Shown here piece by piece: positions 1-10,175 of a DNA stretch of 64,000 bases (within the stretch, counting starts at the first letter, position 1; each line of letters starts with the position of its first letter). The stretch spans positions 148,309 through 212,308 of the forward strand of contig NW_023365693.1 in the NCBI RefSeq assembly GCF_000003815.2, in the 5' to 3' direction. The notes below the pieces were generated by a model. The model ran no database searches, was not told where the DNA came from, and saw nothing but the letters and a program-made list of their open reading frames with translations. This DNA is from Branchiostoma floridae. Taxonomy: Eukaryota > Chordata > Leptocardii > Amphioxiformes > Branchiostomatidae. The position numbers were made by a program, and so were the translations under genes.

Positions 1-1790
1 CAACAACATCCTCACTGTTGTAGATATACCGTTAACTGCGTTGCGACGAGAATATTGTAGCAGTACCTCGCGACAAATCCCATAAGTAGCATAAGTTTCT
101 AAGGAATCAGTGGCAATATTTGTGAACATGTCGTCTTAAGATCACAAAACAAAATCAACCATGTTACAGAAAAAAACAAGATGACGTCTTAACAAGACAT
201 TAGGATTGAAGACATCAACTTTGTACTCTTTATAACATTTTATTTATATTACTTGATACTTTTCAACAATAAGAATTAAAATGTACAAAGAAGTCTTTGG
301 TTTCCGTATTCGTCTTCTTAGTCTTAACATTAAGTCTTAATTAACATTTCCAGATATCTTTTCTTGTAGCTAATTATAATTCCATCTCTGTGAGTGACAT
401 TTTGCTGTTCAATAGGGCATTCTTAATATGGTTTCTCCTTTCCAAGCGTGGCTAAATAAAACGGTGGCATTTCCTTAAGGAAACAAGAACAACAACAAAC
501 ATATCGCTTGATAATTACAAAACCTGCACCGGTTACGCACACTGTTTACATCATGACATAGTGCCAAAATATGGCTACTCCTTTCAAAGAGTTTCACAAA
601 ACAGTGCCATTTCCTTAACGAAAAACAACAAGACATAGCTTGGTAACTATAAGAACGGTAAGGCACATTGTTTACACCATGACGTAGTTTCCAAAAGTCA
701 ACACAAATGGCAGCAGCTTTCTTGAAACCTTACTGTGTTTATGAATATATCTGGCCAGGTCAGTTCTAAACGTTGTTGGCATGACACTAACAATCTGTAT
801 TTTTCTCAGTCATTGTGATTGGTCAAAAACAAGCTGCATCTTTGTATCTTCGTGGTGATTGCACAATAAAGGATTCGCATTTTGAAATAAACATAAACTT
901 CATATTCTCAACATGATTCATCATTTACAGTACCAAATGTTGCCCCCCCCCCAAAAAAACTGTTCCATATTTTCTTTTGGCGCCTGCATCTATTCTAGCG
1001 GTCCAGAATTGTTGATTGTTATCTCGCAAAATATCCTTTCCTCTTGTGGCCGGTTGTGTTTATCCTAGGATCTGCATGTGTCTATCTGTAAGGCATCCAA
1101 ATTATACAAAACATTCTAGGGTTGTATTTGATGCTATAATGTAAAGCAACACTTCTCAAAACACAAATAACATGAGTGGTGAAAGATGTTTATATGTTTT
1201 GGGTTGGGCAGTAAATTCTTGATAAATTAGCTCGTGAACTCGGAATAAATGAGTGGGAATTTGGCAGCCCCACAACAATCCTCAGAACTGACGTGAGTGA
1301 CCAGATATAAACAGAGCTTGACTCATAACTTCATAAGTACTTACAGACGCCATAAGAAAATGAGGGGGGATTTTGATATCGGTCTTAGAATTTCTTCTTT
1401 AAAAAATCTTTTGAATTCAACGTATCGTTTTCTACTACTAGTCACTGCTTTACGGTGGCTAGGTTACAATCTAATCATAAAAAACAACAACAAAAAAACA
1501 CGACAGAAAAAAAGCAAGGCAATATGAAAAAACTGGCCGACTTTGACCTATTTCTGTTATCGTGAACAGATGTTTACGTTCAAATAAAGCTATTCAAATA
1601 TTGCAATTTCTGGAATTTCATAAACTTACAATGATGTTGAACATAGTGTTGTGATATGATATTCTCTTGCTTTGCTGTGAATTCAAACTTGGCGAGACGG
1701 CACAGATAACCTACTAATGTCAAGAAGAGAAATATGCTAGTACTAATTGAAACGGCCTTACGGTTGTAAATGATGCTGAATGTGACGTTA
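1..1790. other. Intergenic, no gene recognised
   Basis: AT-rich non-coding sequence. Short open frames (for example 475-666 minus and 1297-1527 plus) have no recognisable domain, start context or splice structure. An imperfect tandem duplication at 427-690 is listed separately. Confidence 0.6.
427..690. repeat. Imperfect two-copy tandem duplication
   Basis: Two diverged copies of about 125-135 bp follow each other. Both begin with ATATGG followed by CTCCTTTC, carry the shared core GCCATTTCCTTAA or GGCATTTCCTTAA, and end with CATGACRTAG. Indels separate the copies, so this is an old local duplication. Confidence 0.6.
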
Positions 1791-1991
1791 GTTCACCTTT
1801 ATCCGCAGGGTAACCTATATCCGTTGTGTTGCTTAACAGGGTATCAAAAAAACGAAACGATGGACGGTAGTTTTAAATTGTACTATTTTCAAAATATTGC
1901 AGTTTGAAACCACCATCTCTCGACTTGATATCCCTCAATACATTGTTCTTAATAAAAACGGATAAAGGTTACCCTAAGGATAAAGGTGAAC
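1791..1991. mobile_element. Fold-back MITE with TA target duplication (family A)
   Basis: The left end GTTCACCTTTATCC and right end GGATAAAGGTGAAC are inverted copies, and pairing extends for about 34 bp through GGGTAACCT. Both ends are flanked by TA. No coding capacity is seen. A second, more diverged copy with the same ends and related internal sequence (a GTTTGAAACCA core and a GATATCCCT-like block) is at 60866-61151. TA duplication fits a Tc1/mariner-type or similar non-autonomous element; the superfamily assignment is inference. Confidence 0.75.
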
Positions 1992-2982
1992 TAGCGTTAA
2001 TCGATTTAGCATTTACAAGTGAAGGATTCAGTGGGAGGGGAATTTTCTCGGATGATTTGAAAGCGCAAACTTAACGATCGTTTTACGATAAACAAACGGT
2101 AGCTTGACCTGCTGCCCGTGTCGGCCCGTCTGTCTCATTTGGTCCTCTTCTCGCCGTCCAGCCCTGCTGTCAATCAAAAATTCGTAGCGTTCTCCTCTCC
2201 CTGTTAGCGGCTCGGGTTACTGTCAATCAAACTAGCCTGGCAGCAGGCTTCGCGGTGGGCGTGTATTAAACATCGTTTTTCCTCACTAATTACAGTCAGA
2301 TTATTGCAAGGTGTACATTTTGGATACGGAGCAGGACTACTTTGTAAGAGGTTTGTGAATCAGCCAGTTTACGTCACCAGGGTGCAAGAACCTTCTCTGA
2401 ATCATGACGTATTCACGCCACCTTTGATTCATTCATGACGTCATCATGTTTGCGGTTTCCGGAAGGTCAGCGCAGGGAATCAGTGACATCTAATGATGGT
2501 CAAACTCTACAACTATGGATTCTGCCAACACAAATGATTTTTCATTCGGACACAATCAGACCTGTTTTAGTGTCCAGTTGATCAATAGGAAAACTAGTAA
2601 AAAAAAAGATCACCACATCGGAAAGCCTGCTCTAATGCAGAGGTGGCCACTAGTACGGGTTTGACTGCACTTACTGTTAGTGTTAGCCGGCCAATGTTGT
2701 AGAAGTCTTGCGACAAACAATACGTATCCAACAATTTTGTAACGCCCGTCGCGAAGCCTGCGTTCATGGCTAGCAGAGCCACCAGGGACCACTTTCTTTC
2801 GCTCGAACACAATCTCAGAATCTGTCGCTGTCAGTTTCCCCGCGATCTCTCCCTAACATGGAAACACTCGCCCTGTCCGGCAGCACGATCCAAACACGTC
2901 GTTCAACTCTTGGGTCTGAAAAATACAGTCTCCATTTTTCTCCCTCTCTCTCGCGTGACGTTTGTGGGAGAATATTTTACAG
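1992..2982. other. Intergenic stretch with CRE-like motifs
   Basis: No gene is recognised. Around 2160-2235 the phrase CTGTCAATCAAA occurs twice, and at about 2435-2445 a palindromic TGACGTCA (CRE/ATF consensus) lies in CATGACGTCATCATG. The open frames over 2594-3079 on both strands look like chance frames. Whether the CRE-like site is functional is unknown. Confidence 0.4.
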
Positions 2983-3444
2983 TTACACCAACGTCAGGCC
3001 GTTCCGTGGGGAATCCAGAAGCTCCCTCGGGCACACGATCACCTCGGTTTTCGCGCGTTCTTCTCTCTTCTTGAGATGACGCTTCTTCATGTTTCTGTCC
3101 AGCTTCTTGGCGCTTTCTCTTAAGTTTTGTACCGACTGCTGCAAGACTCGTCTAGCTCGCTCTTCCTCCTCCTTAGCTTCCGGCCCCTCGTCCTCAGTCT
3201 CCTTGATTTCGTCGAAGGTGATGGGCTGCGTCTTGAAGCGGGCCGAACGAGCCCGTCGGTTTCTGAGCCGCTCCGACTTGGACTGCTTGGCGGGGGCAGG
3301 CGCGATCGGCTCCGCCGGTTTCACCAACGGGAACCCCTCGCTCGGGCTGAACCTCGGCAGCCTCTCCTGGAACCGAGCGCACGACAGGTCCTGGAAGTTG
3401 GGAGACGACGACGACGACGACATGTCGTGAGCAGCGGCCGCCAT
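2983..3444 (-). CDS. Unrecognised small basic, coiled protein
   Basis: Single open exon of 153 codons on the minus strand starting ATGGCGGCCGCTGC. The N-terminus is Ala- and Ser-rich with a run of six serines (residues 9-14). A middle segment contains RFSPSEGFPLVKP and a basic patch SERLRNRRARSARFK, then the phrase PITFDEIKE. Residues about 85-135 are charged and heptad-like (EEEERARRVLQQSVQNL, KKLDRNMKKRHLKKREER), so a coiled coil or long helix is likely. No signal peptide or membrane segment is seen. The GC-rich start and CpG content fit a housekeeping promoter. I do not recognise the family. The 3' end is uncertain: a GTGTAA just before the stop could be a splice donor, so this may be only exon 1. 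The overlapping plus-strand frames look like shadows of this exon. Confidence 0.6.
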   Translation of the reverse strand: MAAAAHDMSSSSSSPNFQDLSCARFQERLPRFSPSEGFPLVKPAEPIAPAPAKQSKSERLRNRRARSARFKTQPITFDEIKETEDEGPEAKEEEERARRVLQQSVQNLRESAKKLDRNMKKRHLKKREERAKTEVIVCPRELLDSPRNGLTLV

Positions 3445-3452
3445 CTTGAATC
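3436..3452 (-). promoter_or_regulatory. YY1-like initiator overlapping the start codon
   Basis: On the minus strand the start codon is embedded in CAAGATGGCGGCCGC, a match to the AAGATGGCGGC consensus bound by YY1. In many metazoan housekeeping genes this site sits at or just downstream of the transcription start and overlaps the first ATG. This supports 3444 as the true start. Binding itself is inferred. Confidence 0.6.
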
Positions 3453-3778
3453 AGACGATAATTTGTGTTGAACTTGTTTACAGGCTGGCTACTGCTGACT
3501 TAAGAGCTCTCAGTCAGCAGACTGCGCGCGGCTGTTCGGTAGTGAGTCTGCCCGAGTGCCATTCCCTTAAACGCTCTGTATGTGGAGAATCCCCCGCGAG
3601 TTACGACACGGCTAGAGTTTCAGGCCGCAGAGCTTCAGCATACCAGGCCGCTCGGCGAATGGGCGGGGATAATTTTAGCAACCGGAAGCACGGGGCTGGG
3701 GACATACGTCATAAAAGGGCCCGAGTTTGAAGTTGTGACCCGAACCGAACTCTCGTGGCTTAGATATCGATTTTGTTT

Positions 3779-4214
3779 TAATCTCCAAGCAGAGGTTAGG
3801 TTTCGGCTGTTTTTTGACGATTATTAGGCATTTTATCGGGATTTTCTATTTTGTACCGTTTTGTTGTTTCTCGGTCGCTAAAAACGCATTAAAAACGTGC
3901 GAGAATTTTTTATTACCTTTGCCAAGAAGGTTATGTTTTCGGTGGTACTTATGTAGTCATGTTGATGTTCATGGACAGCATAAAGTATAACTTAAGAAGT
4001 TGTGGATGAAACTTTATAGTATTCATTATGTTGGTAGATGTCGGTAAAATGAAGAACATCTTAGGTCCGATTTTGGGTCCCCTATTTTCTGTACTGTTTC
4101 CTTTACGTCTCGTGGCCAGAGACATAATAAAAACGGTACAAAATAGAAAGCCAGATGAAAACGCCTAAAAAAACGTCAAAAAACAGCCGGAGTCTAACCT
4201 CTGCTTGGAAAGTA
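3779..4214. mobile_element. Fold-back element with about 80-bp inverted arms (CTCCAAGCAGA family)
   Basis: The left arm from 3779 reads TAATCTCCAAGCAGAGGTTA and continues through GGCTGTTTTTTGACG to TTCTATTTTGTACC. The right arm, read in reverse from 4214, is TACTTTCCAAGCAGAGGTTA with the same following blocks, so about 80 bp pair imperfectly. The centre has no coding potential. The termini match those at 17369, 20443, 34025 and 51457. No clear target duplication is visible here. A related unpaired fragment (TTTATCGGGGTTTATATTTTGTAC) is at about 7898-7925. Confidence 0.75.
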
Positions 4215-4998
4215 CCAAAACGCTACGGTATAGATGATCACATAGTCTGAAGAAAGGTGAGTTTATCCATGCACCACCCACACAAGATCCTTCCATTCAG
4301 GTTCCATTCTCGACTTTGAACCTGTGACGTCATGACTCCTTTGATGTGCCGACGGTTACGTAAGCGGTTTTGAAAATGTTAAACAAAAGCAGCCTTTGTG
4401 TAATGTTGGAAACAAGCAATGGCGATTTGCACGTCGCATCATACAAAGAAAACTTACTTTACTCATGCACCACTCAAAGTGAACCCTAGTTTTTTCCAAC
4501 GAAATAATGACAGTCATTAAAGCAGCCACTGTCAGAAGCAAGGAACTCCGTAATGCTGAAAAGACAGGCAAAGAAAAGTACCCAATGTTTGTGTTTTTTC
4601 CCACTCGTCGCAAAGCCAGATCTAGAGAGTTGCCACGAGGACTTCTCCGATCTCGCCGAAGGTCACGACAAATTTTGAACTCTAGCGAGATTAATTGCGT
4701 CGTGTTGGCGTCACATGCACACGACCTGGTATGGGTCACACAAAGCACTCTCCTATCTGAAGTCGAGTAGCATTAAGTGACATGGTCAACCTATGCTTTT
4801 GTCGGGCACTTTTGCAATAAAGGTGCCTCTAGCGGATATTATATATACTGCAGTCCATACCTCACATGATGTTTTGACTGATTGCTGACAGGTTGTTAGA
4901 GATTGGCTAAATGAAGTGAACCATCTAGCATAATACTGAGGCTCGAGCTCAATAGAAGAGTATAAATAACCGACAAATACGATGCACACACATGGCAG
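4215..4998. other. Intergenic, no gene supported
   Basis: A 130-codon open frame on the minus strand (4356-4748) has scattered hydrophobic stretches and cysteines but no recognisable family, start context or splice signals. It is not called as a gene. Confidence 0.4.
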
Positions 4999-5051
4999 AC
5001 ACACACACACACACACACACACACGTATGCACACACACACACACACACAAA

Positions 5052-5088
<37 letters not shown>
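4999..5088. repeat. (CA)n microsatellite
   Basis: Nearly uninterrupted CA dinucleotides with a few GT/TG interruptions. The Val/Cys-rich minus-strand frames here are artefacts of the repeat. Confidence 0.95.
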
Positions 5089-5089
<1 letters not shown>

Positions 5090-6045
5090 TAATAGAAAGA
5101 GACATAACTGAAAAAAAAACAGCAGATGCAACCATTGTACAGGTATTTATTGCTTTATTGCTCTGCTGTAAATATGATAGTCCAGGTAAACTTTCTTCTT
5201 TCTACTTCTTCATTCTACTACTGAACATGTTAAAGAATTGCATGAATTGCAATTATGGTCCCCATTGGTCAATACTGACCATGGTAAAATCCTAATTGAT
5301 ATCAGCCCTACAGCTTCAACTATAAATTAACAGTCAGTATACAACAATGACTCTGCCACATAGGGTACATCTAAATCTATAAGCTGACTCAGGTCTGTTG
5401 CAATGACATCACCATTTAAGGTATATTATTAATCTTCTGAAGTCTTAGAAACATTCAAAGTATTTTACGAACTGTTTCATACATGCCTCAACAAGGACCA
5501 AGTAAGGGCTACGTATACAATAAAGCAACACTCAGTCGCACTCAAAGCTACTGAATAGAAATCGTTATAGGTACATTTTCTACCTTCTTTCTTTTCGGTA
5601 TCAGTAGATTACTCATTGATTATTTCCAGTTGATACTTACTCCAATACTTTGTGAAATTATTGGTAAAAATCTGCTAACGTTACAATCCATATTTCTAGA
5701 ACGTTGTAAAAATTGGTAAGTTCACATCACTCCTGGTGAATTACTGAGTAATAAAAAGCAAAATAGCAAATGCTTTTACACTTTTTTTGAAGAGTAGCAA
5801 TTCTGAGAGAAGTCTCCAGCTAGATTTCAAATACGCAAAGATTGGTTACACTACGTTTTTTTTTACAAAGTGGCAAGACATTTCTACATTTAATATATAG
5901 TTGAATGGTCGATATACACAGGAAAGACCATCAACACCACATGACTATAATGTTACAGATTTACATATTATAATATGATTTATGATCAAATTCTGGTAAT
6001 TCAACCTGAATAGATTGTAGACTGATTTTAAATCAACTTGTTAGA
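5089..6045. other. Intergenic, AT-rich, no gene seen
   Basis: No open frame, RNA gene or recognisable transposon terminus was found in this stretch. Confidence 0.5.
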
Positions 6046-6259
6046 TACTGTAAATGCATTTAAGTTCGCGGGGATTTAATTTCGCGGTAGCGGGAAAAAA
6101 TGACTTTTCGCGGTGGTTTTAAGTTCGCGGTAACACAATAGACTGCAGTCTAATACCACAATAGACAAAATCTTTGCGGTGTTTTTAAGTTCGCGGTGAA
6201 GTGGTCACCGTGAAAACCGCGAGCATTCATCCACCACGAACATTTCTGCATTTACAGTA
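6046..6259. mobile_element. MITE, TACTGTAAATGCA family, copy 1
   Basis: Starts TACTGTAAATGCATTTAAG and ends TTTCTGCATTTACAGTA, so about 12 terminal bases are inverted. The body contains the diagnostic phrases TTCGCGGGGATTTAATTT, CGCGGTGGTTTTAAGTTCG and ACCGCGAGCATT. It is flanked by TA. The same element recurs at 23784, 27351, 47091 and 56241, with decayed copies at 42560 and 49098. It has no coding capacity. Confidence 0.85.
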
Positions 6260-6410
6260 TTTCTCTGTCCATACTTGTATACTCTCCAATGTCAGAAACG
6301 CTGCCTGAGAGTCTGTGTGGTGTAATTTGTCACATTTAATTGCTAATAAATAAATGAATATTGTCTTTCTACATGTCAGCTCCAAATTAAGACATAAAAA
6401 TCTCATTACA

Positions 6411-7458
6411 ATTCTGAATCTTTCTCTACTAAAACGTACAATTCTGAATCTTTCTCTACTAAAACGTACAATTCTGAATCATTCTCTACTAAAACGTACA
6501 ATTCTGAATTATTCTCTACTAAAACGTACAATTCTGAATCATTCTCTACTAAAACGTACAATTCTGAATTATTCTCTACTAAAACGTACAATTCTGAATC
6601 TTTCTCTACTAAAACGTACAATTCTGAATCATTCTCTTCTAAAACGTACAACTCTGAATCATTCTCTACTGAAACGTACAATTCTGAATCTTTCTCTACT
6701 AAAACGTACAACTCTGAATCATTCTCTACTAAAACGTACAATTCTGAATCTTTCTCTAATAAAACGTACAACTCTGAATCTTTCTCTACTGAAACGTACA
6801 ATTCTGAATCATTCTCTACTAAAACGTACAATTCTGAATCATTCACTACTAAAACGTACAATTCTGAATCTTTCTCTACTAAAACGAACCACTCTGAATC
6901 ATTCTCTACTAAAACGTACAATTCTGAATCTTTCTCTACTAAAACGTACAATTCTGAATCATTCTCTACTAAAACGTACAATTCTGAATCATTCTCAACT
7001 AAAACGTACAATTCTGAATCATTCTCTATTAAAACGTACAACTCTGAATCATTCTCTACTAAAACGTACAATTCTGAATCTTTCTCTACTAAAACGTACA
7101 ATTCTGAATCATTCTCAACTAAAACGTACAATTCTGAATCATTCTCTACTAAAACGTACAATTCTGAATCATTCTCTACTAAAACGTACAATTCTGAATC
7201 ATTCACTACTAAAACGTACAACTCTGAATCATTCTCTACTAAAACGTACAACTCTGAATCATTCTCTACTAAAACGTACAACTCTGAATCATTCTCTACT
7301 AAAACGTACAATTCTGAATCATTCTCAACTAAAACGTACAATTCTGAATCATTCTCTACTAAAACGTACAACTCTGAATCATTGTCTACTAAAACGTACA
7401 CTTCTGAACATTTCTCTACTAAAACGTACAATTCTGAATCTTTCTCTAATAAAACGTG
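6411..7458. repeat. 30-bp minisatellite, about 35 copies
   Basis: The unit is ATTCTGAATCATTCTCTACT followed by AAAACGTACA, exactly 30 bp with almost no length variation over about 1.05 kb. Because 30 is a multiple of three, one frame on each strand stays open for the whole array and gives 10-residue peptide repeats (LNHSLLKRTI on plus, VLVENDSELY on minus). Base changes between units are few. I read it as a non-coding satellite because a stop-free unit makes a long open frame automatically. There are no splice sites or start context to argue for coding. Confidence 0.9.
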
Positions 7459-8024
7459 AAATGCAGACTCTTCACTTTTTGTCCCTAATAAAACTTACAA
7501 ACTTTTCACAATGGGATCACTATGTCCAAGGGCGCTATGTCAATTTACAATGCATGCGTCGCCATGGATCAGCACAGCACGACGAATAATATGGCATTTG
7601 AGCAAGCTCTATCAAACTAGTTTTGGAACTTCCATTACAGAATGCGCCAATATTGCCAACTCATCAAATAATTCTGTAAGCATCAAAATCACGTGACAAA
7701 ATGCATCATTTTTAGTTATTCACTCCCCAAGGTATTGAGTATCAAAACCATGAATAAGAAATTACATATAAGTGCAACAATTGGTGCAAAAAGTTGAAAA
7801 ATCTATTCGAATGATAGTACTGCTGAAGTCATGCGTGTATTTTCCTAGCAGAGGTAATTATAAGGCTCAATTTTTTGAGGTTTTTTTAAAAGTCGTTTTT
7901 ATCGGGGTTTATATTTTGTACTCTTTCTTGATGTCTCGCGGCCTGACGTTAGTTGCAATGTAATTTTTATATGGTTGGAATTTTTAATCACTTCCACTAC
8001 TGTGGATTGGATGCATGAAGTATT
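7459..8024. other. Spacer between minisatellite and LRR cluster
   Basis: No gene is recognised. It holds a decayed fragment related to the 3779-4214 fold-back element at about 7870-7970 and otherwise only short chance open frames. Confidence 0.45.
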
Positions 8025-9272
8025 TTAGGGGTTTGCATCGGGCCCTGGACTTGTTTTTGATAATTCTACGCCCTGCCCTTTGCCGTCCTGTTGATCGAGA
8101 TTTTGTCGCTTCCGTATGAACTTTATGGTGAATGCAGCAATGGCCAGTGTGAAAAGCAAGGTAGCAACGACAGAAATGGCTACAATGGCTGCCTTGGGGA
8201 AGGAACTTGATACTTCAAGGGCGGAACCTGATACTTTAGGGGCGGAAGTTGATGCTTTGGGAAGGGAACTTGTTGCTTTTGGTTTGGAAGTCATTGTCTC
8301 AGACACATGGGTTTCGTTTGTAGCTGTAGTTGGCCGGGTACTCTGCTGATCATCGTCATTACCATTCGGGGACGAAAAAGCGATTTTCGGCATAGTGTTA
8401 GTCACCAGGGTTTCCACCTGTCTGATCTTCGGAATAGTCATTGGTCGTTTTGTTTCACTATTGGAAACTGTGCGAGGGACGTCGTTTGCTGTGGATTGGG
8501 CATTGGGAAGAGTTGTAGTTTGGGCAATTGTAGTCACTACAGTTGTTTGGTAAACGTTGGTGGTGGTTGTCAGCTGGCACTCAGGTAGGGTTACGTCATG
8601 CAGCAGTGAGTCTTTGAAGTTGTCGGGAGTGCTACACTTAAAATCGTCACTTAGAGAAAACCCTGCCTTTAACGGGCTATTATCTACTTCAGCCGGACAA
8701 CCATACCTCTGTAACCAGCATTTTGCCTTGTATGTGGAAGCTAGCTTTGCTAACCAGGCCATCCGGCAGTCGCAGTGGACAGGATTGCCCTGCACATACA
8801 TATTTCGGATTCTTCGAACTCGTTTGGAGATAATGCCAAGGTTTGTCTTCGAGAACGTCGCCAGCTTGTTATAGGCTACACTCAACCAAGGCGAGCTAGT
8901 CGCCGCCAGGTCAAGCCTAACCGAAGATAACTGATTATGTGACAAATCGAGCGTTCGAAGGCTCGGCAGGTTCTTTAGAGATGCCCAGGGAAAGGTTTTG
9001 ATCAGGTTGTGAGTGAGATTTATCTTGCTCACCATCGGGAAATTGGAAAGGTCTCGGACCGTTTGAATCTGGTTCTGTGAAAGGTTGATTTGGTCCACGA
9101 ATCTTTGTGTGCCTGTAGGTAGGCCAGTTATAGGAGGCTGGTAGTTCGGACAGTTGATATGCATCATGACAACGCCTGTCTTGACGTAACACTTCCTAGG
9201 AAATGCATAATTTGTTGTGACACTTGTAAGTAGCATCATATGAATGAAGAACTTCAGATATGTCATCCTCAT
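8025..9272 (-). CDS. LRR type I membrane protein, paralogue 1
   Basis: Intronless 415-codon gene, first and most diverged of four tandem paralogues. Order: signal peptide (about residues 1-23, ending TTNYAFP), short N-terminal cysteine cap (KCYVK, INCP), three to four LRRs (INLSQNQIQTV, INLTHNLIKTF, LDLSHNQLSSV), then a C-terminal cap with GNPVHCDCRMAWLAKL and two further cysteines. A Thr/Ser/Pro-rich stalk (about 240-355) follows, then one membrane helix (AAIVAISVVATLLFTLAIA), a basic stop-transfer patch (KFIRKRQN) and a short tail. It should display a small LRR solenoid at the cell surface; the ligand is unknown. Amphioxus is known for expanded LRR receptors. No signalling domain is seen in the tail. 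Two in-frame ATGs (9272 and 9266) are possible; the second aligns best with the paralogues. Confidence 0.85.
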   Translation of the reverse strand: MRMTYLKFFIHMMLLTSVTTNYAFPRKCYVKTGVVMMHINCPNYQPPITGLPTGTQRFVDQINLSQNQIQTVRDLSNFPMVSKINLTHNLIKTFPWASLKNLPSLRTLDLSHNQLSSVRLDLAATSSPWLSVAYNKLATFSKTNLGIISKRVRRIRNMYVQGNPVHCDCRMAWLAKLASTYKAKCWLQRYGCPAEVDNSPLKAGFSLSDDFKCSTPDNFKDSLLHDVTLPECQLTTTTNVYQTTVVTTIAQTTTLPNAQSTANDVPRTVSNSETKRPMTIPKIRQVETLVTNTMPKIAFSSPNGNDDDQQSTRPTTATNETHVSETMTSKPKATSSLPKASTSAPKVSGSALEVSSSFPKAAIVAISVVATLLFTLAIAAFTIKFIRKRQNLDQQDGKGQGVELSKTSPGPDANP

Positions 9273-9290
9273 GATTAATGTTAGATAGAG

Positions 9291-9665
9291 ATGTTACAAG
9301 AAAGACCGTTTTGAAATTTAGTTCGTTCCGCCTCGCCTTTTGATTTTGAATGTCACGTTTTTATACTAAGAATTAGATGATTTATTTTATTTAGGGTTGA
9401 TGCCTGAATTAGTTATGTCGGGGATATAGCAAGAAAGACCGTTTTGAAATTTTAGTTCGCTCTCGCCTTTTGATTTCAAAGATCACGTTTTTCAACTTAA
9501 AAATTAGATGAATTCTAAGGGTTGGTGTCTGATACAGTGATGTCGTGGGATATGACAAGAAAGATTGTTTTGAACATTTAGTTCGCTCTCGCCTTTTGAT
9601 TTAAAAGATCACGTTTTTAAACTTCAAAATTAGATAATCTTAAGAGATGAGGTCTGATTCAGTTA
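9291..9665. repeat. Tandem repeats upstream of LRR paralogue 1
   Basis: Three copies of about 125-135 bp lie immediately 5' of the gene. Each has the shared phrases CGTTTTGAAATTTAGTTCG or close variants, CTCGCCTTTTGATTT, ATCACGTTTTT and AATTAGAT. Related but diverged blocks lie upstream of the other three paralogues, so this is part of the duplicated unit and possibly promoter-proximal. Function is inference. Confidence 0.7.
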
Positions 9666-10175
9666 TGTAGTGGGTTGAGTTGTCTCCTTTGCTTGAAATC
9701 GATGGTAGTTGTGGTTTTACTTCAAAATCTCACTGGGCCGGGATCTACCTGCAACACAAGGACAACAACTCTCAGTTCACTCCAAACTATGGACCTCATT
9801 GGAAAGAATAAAAACTGCCTCTTCTTTCACTCCGTTAGGATTGTTAAGGACAGCTTTATACGCACAAAGGGACGGTGTTGTCTAAGTCTGGTCTTAAAAG
9901 TCTCATTAACCAGTTGGTGGTGCTTTGTGTTTTAGTGAAAGAATGGAATCATGTTGGGGTTTAGATTCTTTGGCCCAGTTCTCAAAACCACTCCGGAGAC
10001 GTAAGTGTGAGCATCTGACCAAAAGAATGTTCAAGGCACTCAGTTGCGTTCTGTGCAGCTTTTTTATGAATTGTTTTATTTGACACAGACACTGTTTTAG
10101 TCACGTACTAGTAATTTACAGAGAGACTCCTTGACTGTAAGCCAAAGATTTGTTTCTGCTTCTCCACAAAATATT

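Noticed and set aside
2766-3471. Plus-strand frames of 94-114 codons opposite the small minus-strand gene
   Set aside because: Composition and coordinates fit antisense shadows of the 2983-3444 exon; no start context or domain.
4356-4748. 130-codon minus-strand frame with hydrophobic stretches
   Set aside because: No recognisable family, splice signal or conserved context; kept only as an intergenic note.
6411-7458. Regular direct repeats suggesting a CRISPR array
   Set aside because: Units are contiguous with no unique spacers, and the genome is eukaryotic.
6354-7589. 411-codon plus-strand and 341-codon minus-strand open frames
   Set aside because: They are translations of a 30-bp minisatellite; a stop-free unit whose length is a multiple of three gives long frames without selection.
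8116-8874. Plus-strand open frames over the LRR genes (also at 10267, 12358, 14457)
   Set aside because: Antisense shadows of the LRR coding sequences, recurring at the same position in each paralogue because the genes are duplicates.
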